A stretch of DNA of 64,000 bases from Niabella agricola. Lineage in GTDB: Bacteria > Bacteroidota > Bacteroidia > Chitinophagales > Chitinophagaceae. Below are positions 16,687 through 25,430 of the stretch, piece after piece. Location of the stretch: NCBI RefSeq assembly GCF_021538615.1, contig NZ_JAJHIZ010000003.1:1-64000 (forward strand), read 5' to 3'. The notes under the pieces were generated by a model that had not been told where the DNA came from, did not search any database, and worked only from the letters and a program-made list of their open reading frames with translations. The translations under genes were made by a program, and so were the position numbers. The first letter of the stretch is position 1. Each line of letters begins with the position of its first letter.

Positions 16687-17886
16687 CTACCTGCGGGATG
16701 TGTTCCGACCGGATTGCAATTCCCTGATCAGTACCGACTGCACTACGCCCGGCCGCGTGTCCTTAATCTGCCTGCCATTGAGGAAAACTGCGGGCGTTCC
16801 ATCGATGCCCAATAAGGCTCCCTGGCGGATACCGGCCTGGAGAACGGCGGAAGCCAGCGGGCCGTTCCGGAACGATTCAAAATCCGGTAACCGAAGGCCG
16901 CATTTCCGTGCTGCAGCCACCAGGTCGGTTTTTCCGGTACTGTTGAACAGCAGATCGTGGAATTCCATATACTTACCCTGCTGTGCGGCGGCGAGGGCGG
17001 CCCGGGCAGCGTCGCAGGCACCGGCGTGGATATTTTTGTTTATGGTCGCATTACATTCCGTGCTTAACGGGAACTGTTTAAATACAATAAAACACGCCCT
17101 ACCGAATTTTTTCACGATCGAGTCGGTTTCGGCCGAAAACATACGGCAGGCCGGACAATAAAAATCGGTAAAGATCACCAGTTTCATCGGACCCGAGGAA
17201 TTACCGGCGACGGCGTCTTCCTTAGCAACGGGGATTTCCCTCACCGGCTGGCTGTCGTAATCTGCAAATACTTTTTTAAAATCGACTTTTTGCGCCGCCG
17301 CCGTGGAAAGCGCCAGCGCCTTTAACCCGAAGAAGGCAGACACCATAAAGAATCCGGCGATGAGGAACCCGAAGGGCTTCCAGAATCCGGCTAAAATAAA
17401 GACAGATGCGGCGCGACGTATGCGCAGGCTGTTAAAAAACCGGGAAAACCCATATCCGTTTACTTTTATCAGCAGGAAGAATAACAGAAAATTGATGCCA
17501 TGGACGAGGGTACATAGCGGACAAAAAAGAGCCGGGCGCCAAAGCATTAACCCGGTATAGAACAGGCCCGCAAGGACACTGCAAAGACTTAATACAAAAA
17601 TAAAAAAGCGGCTTCCGGTTAAAAATTCTTTTCCAAAAACCCACGGAACAAGGAAAAACACACCGAGGATAAAATAATACAGCAGGCCCCAGCCTCCAAG
17701 CGGAAGGCCCAACACCTCCGCGAAGGAGCCCGAGAGTGCTGCATTACAGCTATTACCAAAGACGGCCGAGCAAACATCCGGCCCGGCCAGGTTCAGATGT
17801 TTGTAGAACAGGTAGCGGCAAATAATGACGCCTAATAAAATCAGAACAACGACCGCAGTTTTTGGCAGCATTTTTTTCATACGCAT
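16687..17886 (-). CDS. VKOR-DsbA fusion (disulfide-bond forming oxidase)
   Basis: 399 aa from 17886 (17880 also possible, MKKMLPK). The first half is a multi-pass VKOR domain: a first membrane helix, a periplasmic loop with Cys pair (DVCSAVFGNSCNAALSG, then LPLGGWGLLYY), and the quinone-linked CPLCTLVHG CXXC. A further helix leads to a periplasmic thioredoxin/DsbA domain with CPAC in FTDFYCPACRMF and the cis-Pro loop GTPAVFLNG. It would pass electrons from secreted thiols to quinone, making disulfides. The gene follows two small secreted cysteine-containing proteins, 73 bp after the nearer one, suggesting that they are its clients. Confidence 0.88.
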   Translation of the reverse strand: MRMKKMLPKTAVVVLILLGVIICRYLFYKHLNLAGPDVCSAVFGNSCNAALSGSFAEVLGLPLGGWGLLYYFILGVFFLVPWVFGKEFLTGSRFFIFVLSLCSVLAGLFYTGLMLWRPALFCPLCTLVHGINFLLFFLLIKVNGYGFSRFFNSLRIRRAASVFILAGFWKPFGFLIAGFFMVSAFFGLKALALSTAAAQKVDFKKVFADYDSQPVREIPVAKEDAVAGNSSGPMKLVIFTDFYCPACRMFSAETDSIVKKFGRACFIVFKQFPLSTECNATINKNIHAGACDAARAALAAAQQGKYMEFHDLLFNSTGKTDLVAAARKCGLRLPDFESFRNGPLASAVLQAGIRQGALLGIDGTPAVFLNGRQIKDTRPGVVQSVLIRELQSGRNTSRR

Positions 17887-17959
17887 CGGTTGGGTAAACA
17901 AAAAATAAGGCACCACAGTTTGTGATGCGGTGCCTTGTCTCATAGTTACGGCAGTTTTC

Positions 17960-18316
17960 TTATTGCGGATGTACTTTGCAGATCAGGGTGGCATTGCCAT
18001 CAGCGCTGATTACTTCCTGCCAGTCGTCGGTGATACCGGCTTGTGTAAAGCACCAGCCGCCGGTAATGTCACCGCCATACTTAACGGCCTTACCTGTTGA
18101 ATTGGGCACGCCGGAAGCCTGGCATTTGAAATTGCCATTGCCGCTGCTTGTGATAACTATAGAACTGTTATCCGTAAAAAATGGATTGCCGTTGCCATCG
18201 GAAAATCCGCATCCAAAATCTGTAATGCGAACTGCTGCATTATCAGCTGCTTTCCAGCTGATGGTTGCTACAGCAATGGCAATAACTGCAGCAAAAAGAA
18301 TGCTTACTTTTTTCAT
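17960..18316 (-). CDS. Small secreted protein with four cysteines
   Basis: 118 aa from the ATG at 18316. Signal peptide MKKVSILFAAVIAIAVATIS, then a mature part with four Cys (FGCGF, FKCQAS, GWCF, LICKV), enough for two disulfides. I recognise no family. The signal peptide is almost the same as that of the next gene (18543-19025), and both genes have the same promoter and leader, so they form a duplicated unit with diverged mature parts. The VKOR-DsbA gene is immediately downstream and probably co-transcribed. Confidence 0.7.
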   Translation of the reverse strand: MKKVSILFAAVIAIAVATISWKAADNAAVRITDFGCGFSDGNGNPFFTDNSSIVITSSGNGNFKCQASGVPNSTGKAVKYGGDITGGWCFTQAGITDDWQEVISADGNATLICKVHPQ

Positions 18317-18359
18317 TGTAATTTTTTTTGAATTGTGAAAAGAAGGATGTACGGAACTG

Positions 18360-18369
18360 ACGTATACGT
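18360..18369. promoter_or_regulatory. Palindrome in the leader of the four-Cys gene
   Basis: ACGTATACGT, a perfect palindrome followed by TTTGGTTG, lies about 43 bp before the start codon. The same element, extended to 12 bp, lies at the same distance before the paralogue. It may be an operator or RNA leader element. Confidence 0.5.
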
Positions 18370-18449
18370 TTTGGTTGTACTTTAGTGAATGCACCAACAG
18401 CTATCTGCCGGTGTTTGAGTTTAAATGAATGAATCTCGGATATCCATAA

Positions 18450-18501
18450 CGAAGGTAGCCTTTTCATCAACCGGTTTCCAAATTTCAGGGGTCACCAATT
18501 T
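18450..18501 (-). promoter_or_regulatory. Conserved promoter block of the four-Cys gene
   Basis: A 52-bp block nearly matching 19159-19210. On the minus strand it holds TTTG, 21 bp, then TACCTTCG, close to the Bacteroidota -33 TTTG / -7 TANNTTTG promoter. It lies 134 bp from the start codon, exactly as in the paralogue. Confidence 0.6.
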
Positions 18502-18542
18502 AAGTGACTTCTGAGAATTAAGAACAGGAAGTCCTTTGCCAA

Positions 18543-19025
18543 CTACTTACAGTCGATGGTTGTTTCACCAACAGTGGCGGTTACATCTCCGTTTGCATTC
18601 ACCGTTACATGAACGAGCATATGTACCAAATAATTATTGCCCGATCCCTGGCCGATGATCCGGAAATTATTCACGAAAGTGAAATTGGAACTACCGTTTA
18701 CAAACGAGGTCTTTGTGGTGCTTTGCGTAACCCCGGTGGCATTGTATTTATCGCCGGTTACCGAGCCCTCCCCTGTAACACCTTGTGGCTGGGCGTGCAC
18801 CTTTACCACAGCATTGTTATCGTTAATGGTTACATTGCTCAGGAGGTGCAGATCGCCGGACAGCGCTACCCATTCACCTGCGCAGGGAATAAACACATTC
18901 ATATTAAAAGGCACGGAAGTACTGGAGGCTCCGTCGTTAGCAGCAGTTTTGACAACTGATGTCCAGCCGATAGATAGTACCGCTGCAGCAATGACTGCAG
19001 TGAAAAGAATGCTTAATTTTTTCAT
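18543..19025 (-). CDS. Small secreted protein, paralogue in signal peptide, two cysteines
   Basis: 160 aa. Signal peptide MKKLSILFTAVIAAAVLSIG matches that of the next gene downstream at most positions. The mature part is beta-rich and Thr/Asn/Val-rich, with one Cys near its start (IPCAGEW) and one as the next-to-last residue (TIDCK), ideally placed to tie the ends together. FNMNVFIPCAGEWVALSGDL and HVTVNANGDVTATVGE suggest a small beta sandwich. No family recognised. Its promoter block and palindrome are duplicated in front of the four-Cys gene. Confidence 0.7.
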   Translation of the reverse strand: MKKLSILFTAVIAAAVLSIGWTSVVKTAANDGASSTSVPFNMNVFIPCAGEWVALSGDLHLLSNVTINDNNAVVKVHAQPQGVTGEGSVTGDKYNATGVTQSTTKTSFVNGSSNFTFVNNFRIIGQGSGNNYLVHMLVHVTVNANGDVTATVGETTIDCK

Positions 19026-19065
19026 TGTAAATTGTTTTTGAGATAAAAATGATTTGGCCGAAATG

Positions 19066-19077
19066 AACGTATACGTT
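19066..19077. promoter_or_regulatory. 12-bp palindrome in the leader of the two-Cys gene
   Basis: AACGTATACGTT is a perfect palindrome, followed by TTGGTTGG, about 41 bp before the start codon. It corresponds to 18360-18369. Confidence 0.5.
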
Positions 19078-19158
19078 TTGGTTGGTCGTTCAGAATTGCG
19101 CCGGCAGCTGCCTGTCAGCGTTTTGGTTGATAATTAATTTGCTTGCAGACGTCTGTAG

Positions 19159-19210
19159 CGAAGGTAACCTGTTTACAGGCCGGTTCCCAAATTTCAGGGG
19201 TCGCCAATTT
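19159..19210 (-). promoter_or_regulatory. Conserved promoter block of the two-Cys gene
   Basis: Second copy of the 52-bp block, again 134 bp from its start codon. Minus strand: TTTG, 21 bp, TACCTTCG. The spacer differs between copies while the two boxes are kept, as expected for a promoter. Confidence 0.6.
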
Positions 19211-19240
19211 CAGCGATGGGCCGGAAATATTTAGTGCACA

Positions 19241-19275
19241 AAAAGGAGCGCATGCCCCTGTGCCGCGCTCCTTTT
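19241..19275 (-). terminator. Terminator after the 19.3-kb methyltransferase gene
   Basis: Perfect 11-bp inverted repeat AAAAGGAGCGC / GCGCTCCTTTT with a 13-nt loop, 18 bp after the stop codon. It ends in a T run on the minus strand. Confidence 0.8.
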
Positions 19276-19292
19276 CTGAATGCCGGAGGCCG

Positions 19293-19949
19293 TTATTTTT
19301 CCAACGAAACGGTTGTAAACGCCCTGCGGACCCGGTCTCCTGTTTTACTTTCTATCTCTTCGGCCTGGCTTGCCGTATCCGCCAGCCGGAACGGGCTTTC
19401 TTTGATCAGCTGTTCCATTTTTTCATCATCGTAAAGGGTAAAGCCATATTTTGTAAAGGGGAGCATTTGCATAAAATGTTCCTGCGCAAACGTAATGTTC
19501 AACCGCCCGCCCGGCTTCAGCACCCGGTGCAATTCCGCCAGCAGCAATCCCGGTTCCTCCCAGAAGTAAACCGTATTCACGGTGAAGATCCGGTCAAAAT
19601 AGAGATCTTCAAAAGGCAGGTGCAGACCATCATACAATTGAAAAACGGCCTTTCCCTGTTCTGCCAAAGTCTTATTGACTGCCGCGGCCAGCCGGTTCAT
19701 ATCACCGGAGATTTCCAGTCCGTAATAGGTTAATCCTTCTTTTTGCTGCAGCAGGTACGGAAGATGTTTGCCACTCCCGTGTCCCAGTTCCAGGATAAGG
19801 TCGTTTGCTGCAACGGAAAGCCGGTCGATAGCATGAATAGTCATACCAATATTGGTTGCATGCATCATGTCGGCCACTTCTGCACCCATGGTTCCGTGTG
19901 GCTGCCGCAGCTGTCCGGCCAGGGCCTTTAAATCGGCATCACTCATCAT
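19293..19949 (-). CDS. Class I SAM-dependent methyltransferase
   Basis: 218 aa. SAM motif I ILELGHGSGKHLPYLL near residue 54, acidic motif II YYGLEISGDMNRLA, then FDRIFTVNTVYFWEEPG and the LKPGGRLNITFAQEHFM strand typical of the UbiE/Methyltransf_11 group. Substrate unknown; quinone or small-molecule methylation is typical of this group. It sits between the TlpA gene (upstream) and the secreted-Cys unit, and ends at a strong hairpin. Confidence 0.85.
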   Translation of the reverse strand: MMSDADLKALAGQLRQPHGTMGAEVADMMHATNIGMTIHAIDRLSVAANDLILELGHGSGKHLPYLLQQKEGLTYYGLEISGDMNRLAAAVNKTLAEQGKAVFQLYDGLHLPFEDLYFDRIFTVNTVYFWEEPGLLLAELHRVLKPGGRLNITFAQEHFMQMLPFTKYGFTLYDDEKMEQLIKESPFRLADTASQAEEIESKTGDRVRRAFTTVSLEK

Positions 19950-19998
19950 TTGTTTGCTTTATGAATCTTTACCGTTCCGATCCCTTTCGGGTTCATGC

Positions 19999-21129
19999 CT
20001 AATTAAACAACTCTTTTAGTTTTGCCTGCAATTCCTCACCGGAGATGTTTTTTGCAATAATTTTCCCCGTAGGATCGATCAGGAGGTTTTGAGGAATGGC
20101 TTCAATGCCATATTGTTTGGCAACCGCGTTGTCCCAAAACTTCAGATCACTGACATGCGTCCAGGTTAAACCATCCTTATGAATGGCTTCCAGCCATTTT
20201 TCTTTTCCATCGGCGCGGTCCAGCGATACGCCCAGCACTGTAAAGTTTTTGTCCCTGTATTGCTGAAACGCTTTTACCACATTGGGATTCTCCGCGCGGC
20301 AGGGCCCGCACCAGCTTGCCCAAAAATCGAGCAATACATACTTCCCCTTAAAGGAACTGAGACTTACCGGATGTCCCAGGGTATCATGCTGTGTAAAATT
20401 GAGCGCAAAATTGCCTACCGATGTGGCTTTGGCTTTTTCAATCTTTTCTTTCATGAGCAAACCGGAGGGAGCTGCTTTTGAAGATGCCGGCAATTTTTTA
20501 AACAGCGGCTCTATTTTATTAGGATCCATATCATATCCTGCATAATCTCTCAACACATGTAAGGCAATGGGTGATTGCAGGTGTGTGGCCAGGTAGGGTG
20601 CTACTACTTTTTCTTTTCGATGGTTGTCTACGCTGTCCATCTGGGATTCCACCAGCTTCATCCCCGTTTCATTTTTTTCCTCACGGTAGGCGACATAACT
20701 GCGCCTCAGACGCTGCAGGGCGTCGTTATCAGGCTTTTGCGCTGCCATGTATCCTTCATAGGCTTTATGGGCCGCAGAACCCGATACGGTGGCCAGCTTC
20801 AGGGAATCGCGGACGGTTACCGTAGTGACCCCCGGTTGTAAAAACAGTGGCAGCAACTCGTACCGGTACTTCCCTTTTTCCTCGTCCCGGCGCGCAAACC
20901 GGGCTCTTAAATAGCTTAGTGAAGGCTCCTGTACGGGAACTGTGAATTGAAAACTCCCGTTTACAGGCTCCGTACTGTCTGTGATCATTTTCCGGGTCTC
21001 ATAATGCACCAGGTAAATCATGTTGGGCTGTTCCGCCATATGGAACTGCCCCTTTACCACTACCGGTTTTCCTTTTTGTGCAAATACAGCTGCCGGCAGC
21101 GCCACAAGCAAGAGGAATAGTTGTTTCAT
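19999..21129 (-). CDS. TlpA-family thiol:disulfide reductase with DUF4369 front domain
   Basis: 376 aa, signal peptide MKQLFLLLVALPAAVFAQ. Residues about 20-125 look like DUF4369 (VVVKGQFHMAEQPNMIYLVHYE, LFLQPGVTTVTVRDSL). The thioredoxin-like domain fills the last 140 residues with the WCGPC active site in LLDFWASWCGPCRAENP and the cis-Pro AIPQNLLIDPTGKI. Exported proteins of this kind keep envelope thiols reduced or help cytochrome c maturation. It is 50 bp upstream of the methyltransferase gene on the same strand. Confidence 0.88.
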   Translation of the reverse strand: MKQLFLLLVALPAAVFAQKGKPVVVKGQFHMAEQPNMIYLVHYETRKMITDSTEPVNGSFQFTVPVQEPSLSYLRARFARRDEEKGKYRYELLPLFLQPGVTTVTVRDSLKLATVSGSAAHKAYEGYMAAQKPDNDALQRLRRSYVAYREEKNETGMKLVESQMDSVDNHRKEKVVAPYLATHLQSPIALHVLRDYAGYDMDPNKIEPLFKKLPASSKAAPSGLLMKEKIEKAKATSVGNFALNFTQHDTLGHPVSLSSFKGKYVLLDFWASWCGPCRAENPNVVKAFQQYRDKNFTVLGVSLDRADGKEKWLEAIHKDGLTWTHVSDLKFWDNAVAKQYGIEAIPQNLLIDPTGKIIAKNISGEELQAKLKELFN

Positions 21130-21206
21130 GTATTGCTTTTATTATCAGTAGATAAATATACGTTATTGAATGATTCCGGATACAGATTGTTTTCATAGGT
21201 TCCATG

Positions 21207-21270
21207 AAACGCCCGGACCGGACGGTAGCGGTGCTTTTACCGGCTGTTTCACCGTCCGTGCCGGGCGTTT
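21207..21270 (-). terminator. Long hairpin after the GAF histidine kinase gene
   Basis: 20-bp arms (21207-21226 and 21251-21270) pair at 18 of 20 positions, AAACGCCCGG with CCGGGCGTTT plus CGGACGGT with ACCGTCCG. The loop is 24 nt. It lies between the kinase stop codon and the TlpA start. Confidence 0.75.
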
Positions 21271-21366
21271 AAAGATGGAAACATCTGCCTTATGACAGGA
21301 CGGATCAGCGTAAGGCCTGATCCCGGAACGACTGGCAGGAGCTGCTTCGTTTGCGCCAGGAAATCA

Positions 21367-22605
21367 TTAAACCAGTGTTCTGGGCAACGAAAAATAAAAC
21401 GCAGCCCCTTCTTCCGGCACACCTTCTGCCCATACGCGGCCTTTGTAGCGGGCAATGATCCGTTCAACCAGCGACAGCCCGATGCCGTTGCCTTCAAACT
21501 CCTGGTCGCTGTGCAATCGCTGGAAAGCGCTGAACAGCTTATCGTATTGCGCCATCTCAAAACCGCTGCCCTTATCTTTTACAAAATAGACGATATCCGC
21601 CGGTGTTTCCAGGAATCCCACCTCAATGACCGTTTTGGCTTTTTTGCGACTGTATTTTATAGCATTTCCCAAAAGGTTCAGCCATACCTGCTTGATTAGG
21701 GCCACATCCACATAAGCATGGGGCAGGTTGCTGATCGAAAATTCAAAAGACCGTTCCGGTGGTTCCTGTTTTCTCAGCAGGTTGAAATATTCAATAGCCA
21801 TTTCCTTCATCAAAACCTCCACACTGCGCAGTTCTTTTTTTGAAGTGGTAAAAAACACCAGCAGGTTGTCGATCAGATGCGCCATATTTTTAACGCTTTG
21901 TTCGATCAGATCCGTTAGCTCTTTACCATCCTTATCCAGCAAAACGCCGTATTCCTCCTGCAGTACCTGCACCAATCCCTGTATGCCCGCCAAAGGGCTT
22001 CTCAGGTCATGAGATACCGAATAGGAAAACGCTTCCAGCTGTTTGTTTGCTATTTCCAGTTCAGCCGTCCGATGCTTTACCCGCTCCTCCAGCTCGCTGT
22101 AGATCTGAACATTTTCCAGTGTTACCGCCGTGATATCTGCCAGCGACTGTAAAATCTGGGCTTCATCTTCTGTGGCGTGATGGTATCTTGCCCAGTAATT
22201 ACCGATTGCCCCGATCGGGTTCATTGTACGGATCGGCACCATCACCAGGCTTTTTACAAAGGTGGGCCGGTAGGCTTCGGCGGGAATACGGTCATCTTTG
22301 TAAATATCCGGGATGATCACTGATCTGCGGTTGAGCATTGTCCAGCCGCTAACACAGGTTTCTATAGGAAAACGGCTGCCCTTCCACAGGGGACTGATGG
22401 CATCCTCGTCTACATAAAAACATTTATCCTTGTCCCTTAATACAAACGTGGCGCCATCTGCACCAGTGAGCTCCCGGGCAGCAGTGCGCACAATACGGGT
22501 TACGGTTTCCAGATTGCGTGCCAGTGACAATTCCTGCACAACATTCACGAGCCGTTGTAATCGTTTATCGGGAGTGGTTTCCGTCATCAGGGGATCAGGA
22601 GTCAT
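21367..22605 (-). CDS. GAF-domain sensor histidine kinase
   Basis: 412 aa from 22605 (MTPDPLMTET); a longer frame to 22650 exists. Residues about 20-185 form a GAF sensor (ARNLETVTRIVRTAARELTG, then FPIETCVSGWTML). A short coiled coil leads to the HisKA box FSYSVSHDLRSPLAG with the phospho-accepting His. The HATPase domain shows the N box (VWLNLLGNAIKYS), G1 (VKDKGSGFEM) and G2 (GNGIGLSLVERII). No membrane segment, so it is cytoplasmic. No response regulator is adjacent, so it is an orphan kinase whose partner is unknown. Confidence 0.88.
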   Translation of the reverse strand: MTPDPLMTETTPDKRLQRLVNVVQELSLARNLETVTRIVRTAARELTGADGATFVLRDKDKCFYVDEDAISPLWKGSRFPIETCVSGWTMLNRRSVIIPDIYKDDRIPAEAYRPTFVKSLVMVPIRTMNPIGAIGNYWARYHHATEDEAQILQSLADITAVTLENVQIYSELEERVKHRTAELEIANKQLEAFSYSVSHDLRSPLAGIQGLVQVLQEEYGVLLDKDGKELTDLIEQSVKNMAHLIDNLLVFFTTSKKELRSVEVLMKEMAIEYFNLLRKQEPPERSFEFSISNLPHAYVDVALIKQVWLNLLGNAIKYSRKKAKTVIEVGFLETPADIVYFVKDKGSGFEMAQYDKLFSAFQRLHSDQEFEGNGIGLSLVERIIARYKGRVWAEGVPEEGAAFYFSLPRTLV

Positions 22606-22691
22606 TGAAGGCGAATTTGTAAACGAATATAGAAAAATAAAGCTGAACACTGTACCTTTGAACCCGTTAACAATTATTTAAACACATATAT

Positions 22692-23633
22692 ATGATGCTT
22701 GCAGCAAAAGAGCCTACCGGCGCCGTTTCGCGCCGTTATTTTTTAAGAAAAAGTGGTTTGGCCTCACTAGGTTTATTAACGGCCCCTTCCCTTTTAAAAG
22801 CCGGAAGCCTGTTGACGGGTCCCGGTTCAAAAATTTCGGGCGTCCAGATCGGTGTCATCACTTATTCTTACCGGAGCATGCCGGGAAGCCTGCAGGAGGT
22901 TTTACAACATACAGTAAATAGCGGTATCAGTGCCGTTGAGCTGATGGGCGATGCCGTAGAGCAATATGCCGGCTGTCCTGCCGATAAAAACCAGGTAGCA
23001 GACTGGCGTGCCACGGTATCCATGGAAAAGTTCAAGGCTGTGAAAAAGCTGTTTAACAAGGCCGGTGTATCTATCTATGCCTACAAGCCGAATGCCCTGG
23101 GTGCTCAAAACACGGATGCAGAAATTGAATATGCCCTCCGGGCCGCAAAAGCACTGGGAGCAAGGTCGGTTACGGTAGAACTGCCGAAAGATCCGCAGCA
23201 AACGGAACGCCTGGGCAAATTAGGAGCCAAACATAAAGTATATATCGGATACCATGCCCATACACAGGCAACCGATACCCTATGGGATACAGCGCTGGCA
23301 CAATCACCCTACAATTCCATGAACCTGGACTGCGGCCATTATATTGCGGCAAAGGGGCATAGCACGGAATCCCTGCTGGCATTGATCAAAAAACGGCACA
23401 ACCGGATTACTTCCATGCATTTGAAAGACCGGCAGGCAGCAGCCAATGGCGGAGCCAACCTGCCCTGGGGCGAAGGAGATACTCCTATTAAAGAAATTTT
23501 GTCGCTGCTTAAAACCAGCAAGTATCCAATTCCCGTTACCATTGAACTGGAGTATAAGATCCCCGAAGGATCGGATGCGGTGCAGGAGGTAAAAAAATGC
23601 CTGGCCTACGCTAAAAAAGCATTGAGTGCCTGA
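22692..23633 (+). CDS. Sugar phosphate isomerase/epimerase-like TIM barrel, exported (Tat)
   Basis: 313 aa. The start carries a twin-arginine signal (SRRYFLRKSGLASLGLL). The rest is a xylose-isomerase-like barrel: VQIGVITYSYRS, VELMGDA, ALGARSVTVEL, YIGYHAHT, NLDCGHYIA, MHLKDRQ, GEGDTPIKEIL and the metal Glu in VTIELEY. Exported members of this family in glycan-degradation loci often act as sugar isomerases or 3-keto-sugar epimerases/hydrolases, but the reaction is not determined. It converges on the GH43 gene and borders the polysaccharide utilisation locus. Confidence 0.82.
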   Translation: MMLAAKEPTGAVSRRYFLRKSGLASLGLLTAPSLLKAGSLLTGPGSKISGVQIGVITYSYRSMPGSLQEVLQHTVNSGISAVELMGDAVEQYAGCPADKNQVADWRATVSMEKFKAVKKLFNKAGVSIYAYKPNALGAQNTDAEIEYALRAAKALGARSVTVELPKDPQQTERLGKLGAKHKVYIGYHAHTQATDTLWDTALAQSPYNSMNLDCGHYIAAKGHSTESLLALIKKRHNRITSMHLKDRQAAANGGANLPWGEGDTPIKEILSLLKTSKYPIPVTIELEYKIPEGSDAVQEVKKCLAYAKKALSA

Positions 23634-23700
23634 GCGCAGAGGTGATGACTACTGATACCGGATGCCCGACCGGAACATACAATACTCCTGGCAACAATGC

Positions 23701-23742
23701 AACAGACCTTCCTATTCCCCAATGGGAACAGGAAGGTCTGTT
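23701..23742. terminator. Bidirectional terminator overlapping the GH43 stop codon
   Basis: Perfect 13-bp inverted repeat AACAGACCTTCCT / AGGAAGGTCTGTT, with inner TTCCC / GGGAA pairing. It serves the convergent isomerase (+) and GH43 (-) genes. The right arm lies within the last codons of GH43. Confidence 0.75.
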
Positions 23743-25262
23743 CCTGTTTTTACCGGAACGCCAAAGTCAGGCGTGCCGTCTGCATTCCAGTTAAACGATT
23801 GCATACGGGTGGTACGGGTACCGCCGGGCGTATTGGCCGTGCTCCGGGCATGGTAAACAAGCCAGTTATCGGTGTGAACAATATTATTAGGGTCTGTATA
23901 ACTGCTGGTAAAAAACCCATTATGACCGGGCCCGTAAACGGAATTGGTCGTACTCTTAACAAATACCTGCTTTTTATTGGTCCAGCTGGCGGCCAGTTTC
24001 GGGTCTGCACCCGGCGTTAACTGAATTTGTGCCAGGCAATAATTATCGCTATTATATCTGCTGGCAGAAAAAATAAGGCAAACCGGACTGGAGGCGTCTT
24101 TTCTTAAAATAATGGGGCCTTCGTTTACACCCAGTCCCAGCGATCCATCGCCCTCGTATTTCTCCCAGTTATTAGTGGGCGAAGATATTTTAACCCTGGC
24201 GCCGGTAATGGTCCAGGGGTTAGACATGCTGGCGATATAAATATACTGTTTGTATTTTGTGGCCAGGCTCTCCCAGCCAGACCACACAAACCATCTTGAG
24301 CTGCCAATGGTCAGCACCGTACCATCGATGGCCCATTGGTCCGAAGCATCCGTGATCTTTCCTTTTACCACCCAGGTGCCGGTGGTGGGATCTGCATTGG
24401 CATTTTCAAGCACAAACATGCGGTGGTTATCGTCTGTACCATTGTCTGCAGCAAAATAGATATACCACTTGCCATCCAGGAAATGCAGTTCCGGCGCCCA
24501 TATATGAGAGGAATAAGCCGTTCCGGCAGGCGGCGTCCAAACGGTAATCTCCGGCATAGCATTTAATAAAGACATATCCGGAGTCTTAATAATGGTGATT
24601 CGGTTTCCCTTGGTACTTAAAAAATAATAGTAGCCGTTACGCGCTGCCACATAGGGATCCGGGCGCCCGCCGTTGATAACCGGATTTTTAAAATACAGGT
24701 TATGAAACTCAAAACGGTCTGCAGTGCCCGTTACGCTGGCTGTTTGCCGGATCTTGCGCCCCGGCACGCTATCATTCGTGCCCAGTACGGCTTTCATGCC
24801 GGTGGCCTTATTGGTGAGGGTATAAAAATTATCCCCGGTATGGTCAATCCTCCATCGCTGAAGATCTGCTCCATCGTCTGTCCCCTGTTGTAATATCGCC
24901 CACTCACTGGCGGAAGGCGCTTCAAGACACTTGGCACTGGTAAGATTTACCAGTTTCCAGTAGACGGTATCGACTTTTACCAGTTTCCATTTTTGTCCGT
25001 TGTTCGGGAACCAGGACCATTGCTGTATCTGTGCCCCCTCGGCCGTTGTATTACCGGTTACTTCCACCACCGGTCCGGCGGGTTGAGATGCCAGGGCACG
25101 GATACGGTAGATGCCGCTATCGGTTAGCGTACCAGGCAGCGATGCTGCAGCAAGGCTGAAGCCGGATGCAGCGGATGCGTCTGTTGGAAGTGATGGAATG
25201 GAGGCCTTTTTACAGGCATAAAATGAAAAAGTTGTGAGCAGTAAAAACAGAAAGGACTTCAT
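23712..25262 (-). CDS. GH43-family glycosidase with N-terminal ricin-type lectin-like domain, lipoprotein
   Basis: 516 aa. Lipobox FYACKKA near residue 16. Residues about 45-165 resemble a ricin-type beta trefoil (GPVVEVTGNTTAEGAQIQQW, KCLEAPSASEWAILQQ, FYTLTNKATGMKAVLG). The five-bladed GH43 catalytic domain follows: the base Asp in GGRPDPYVA, WAPELHFLDGKWYIYFAA, the second Asp in DQWAIDGTVLTIG and the acid Glu in NEGPIILRK. GH43 enzymes cleave alpha-L-arabinofuranosyl or beta-xylosyl links. With GH88 and SusCD in the same region, arabinose removal from an acidic pectic or arabinogalactan glycan is likely. Confidence 0.85.
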   Translation of the reverse strand: MKSFLFLLLTTFSFYACKKASIPSLPTDASAASGFSLAAASLPGTLTDSGIYRIRALASQPAGPVVEVTGNTTAEGAQIQQWSWFPNNGQKWKLVKVDTVYWKLVNLTSAKCLEAPSASEWAILQQGTDDGADLQRWRIDHTGDNFYTLTNKATGMKAVLGTNDSVPGRKIRQTASVTGTADRFEFHNLYFKNPVINGGRPDPYVAARNGYYYFLSTKGNRITIIKTPDMSLLNAMPEITVWTPPAGTAYSSHIWAPELHFLDGKWYIYFAADNGTDDNHRMFVLENANADPTTGTWVVKGKITDASDQWAIDGTVLTIGSSRWFVWSGWESLATKYKQYIYIASMSNPWTITGARVKISSPTNNWEKYEGDGSLGLGVNEGPIILRKDASSPVCLIFSASRYNSDNYCLAQIQLTPGADPKLAASWTNKKQVFVKSTTNSVYGPGHNGFFTSSYTDPNNIVHTDNWLVYHARSTANTPGGTRTTRMQSFNWNADGTPDFGVPVKTGTDLPVPIGE

Positions 25263-25430
25263 GGCGCAGGTTTTTGTTTAAAAAAGGGTACTTAAAAATA
25301 ACGCATTCTCAAACAAGAACGGGCATTATTTCTTTTTTAAGTTATCTGCCGCACCGGTATCATCACTTTTACCTTTGATATTTCTTATTGGTTGTTTTAC
25401 ATTCCGGAAGGGGGAAAGTTCCAGACTGCA

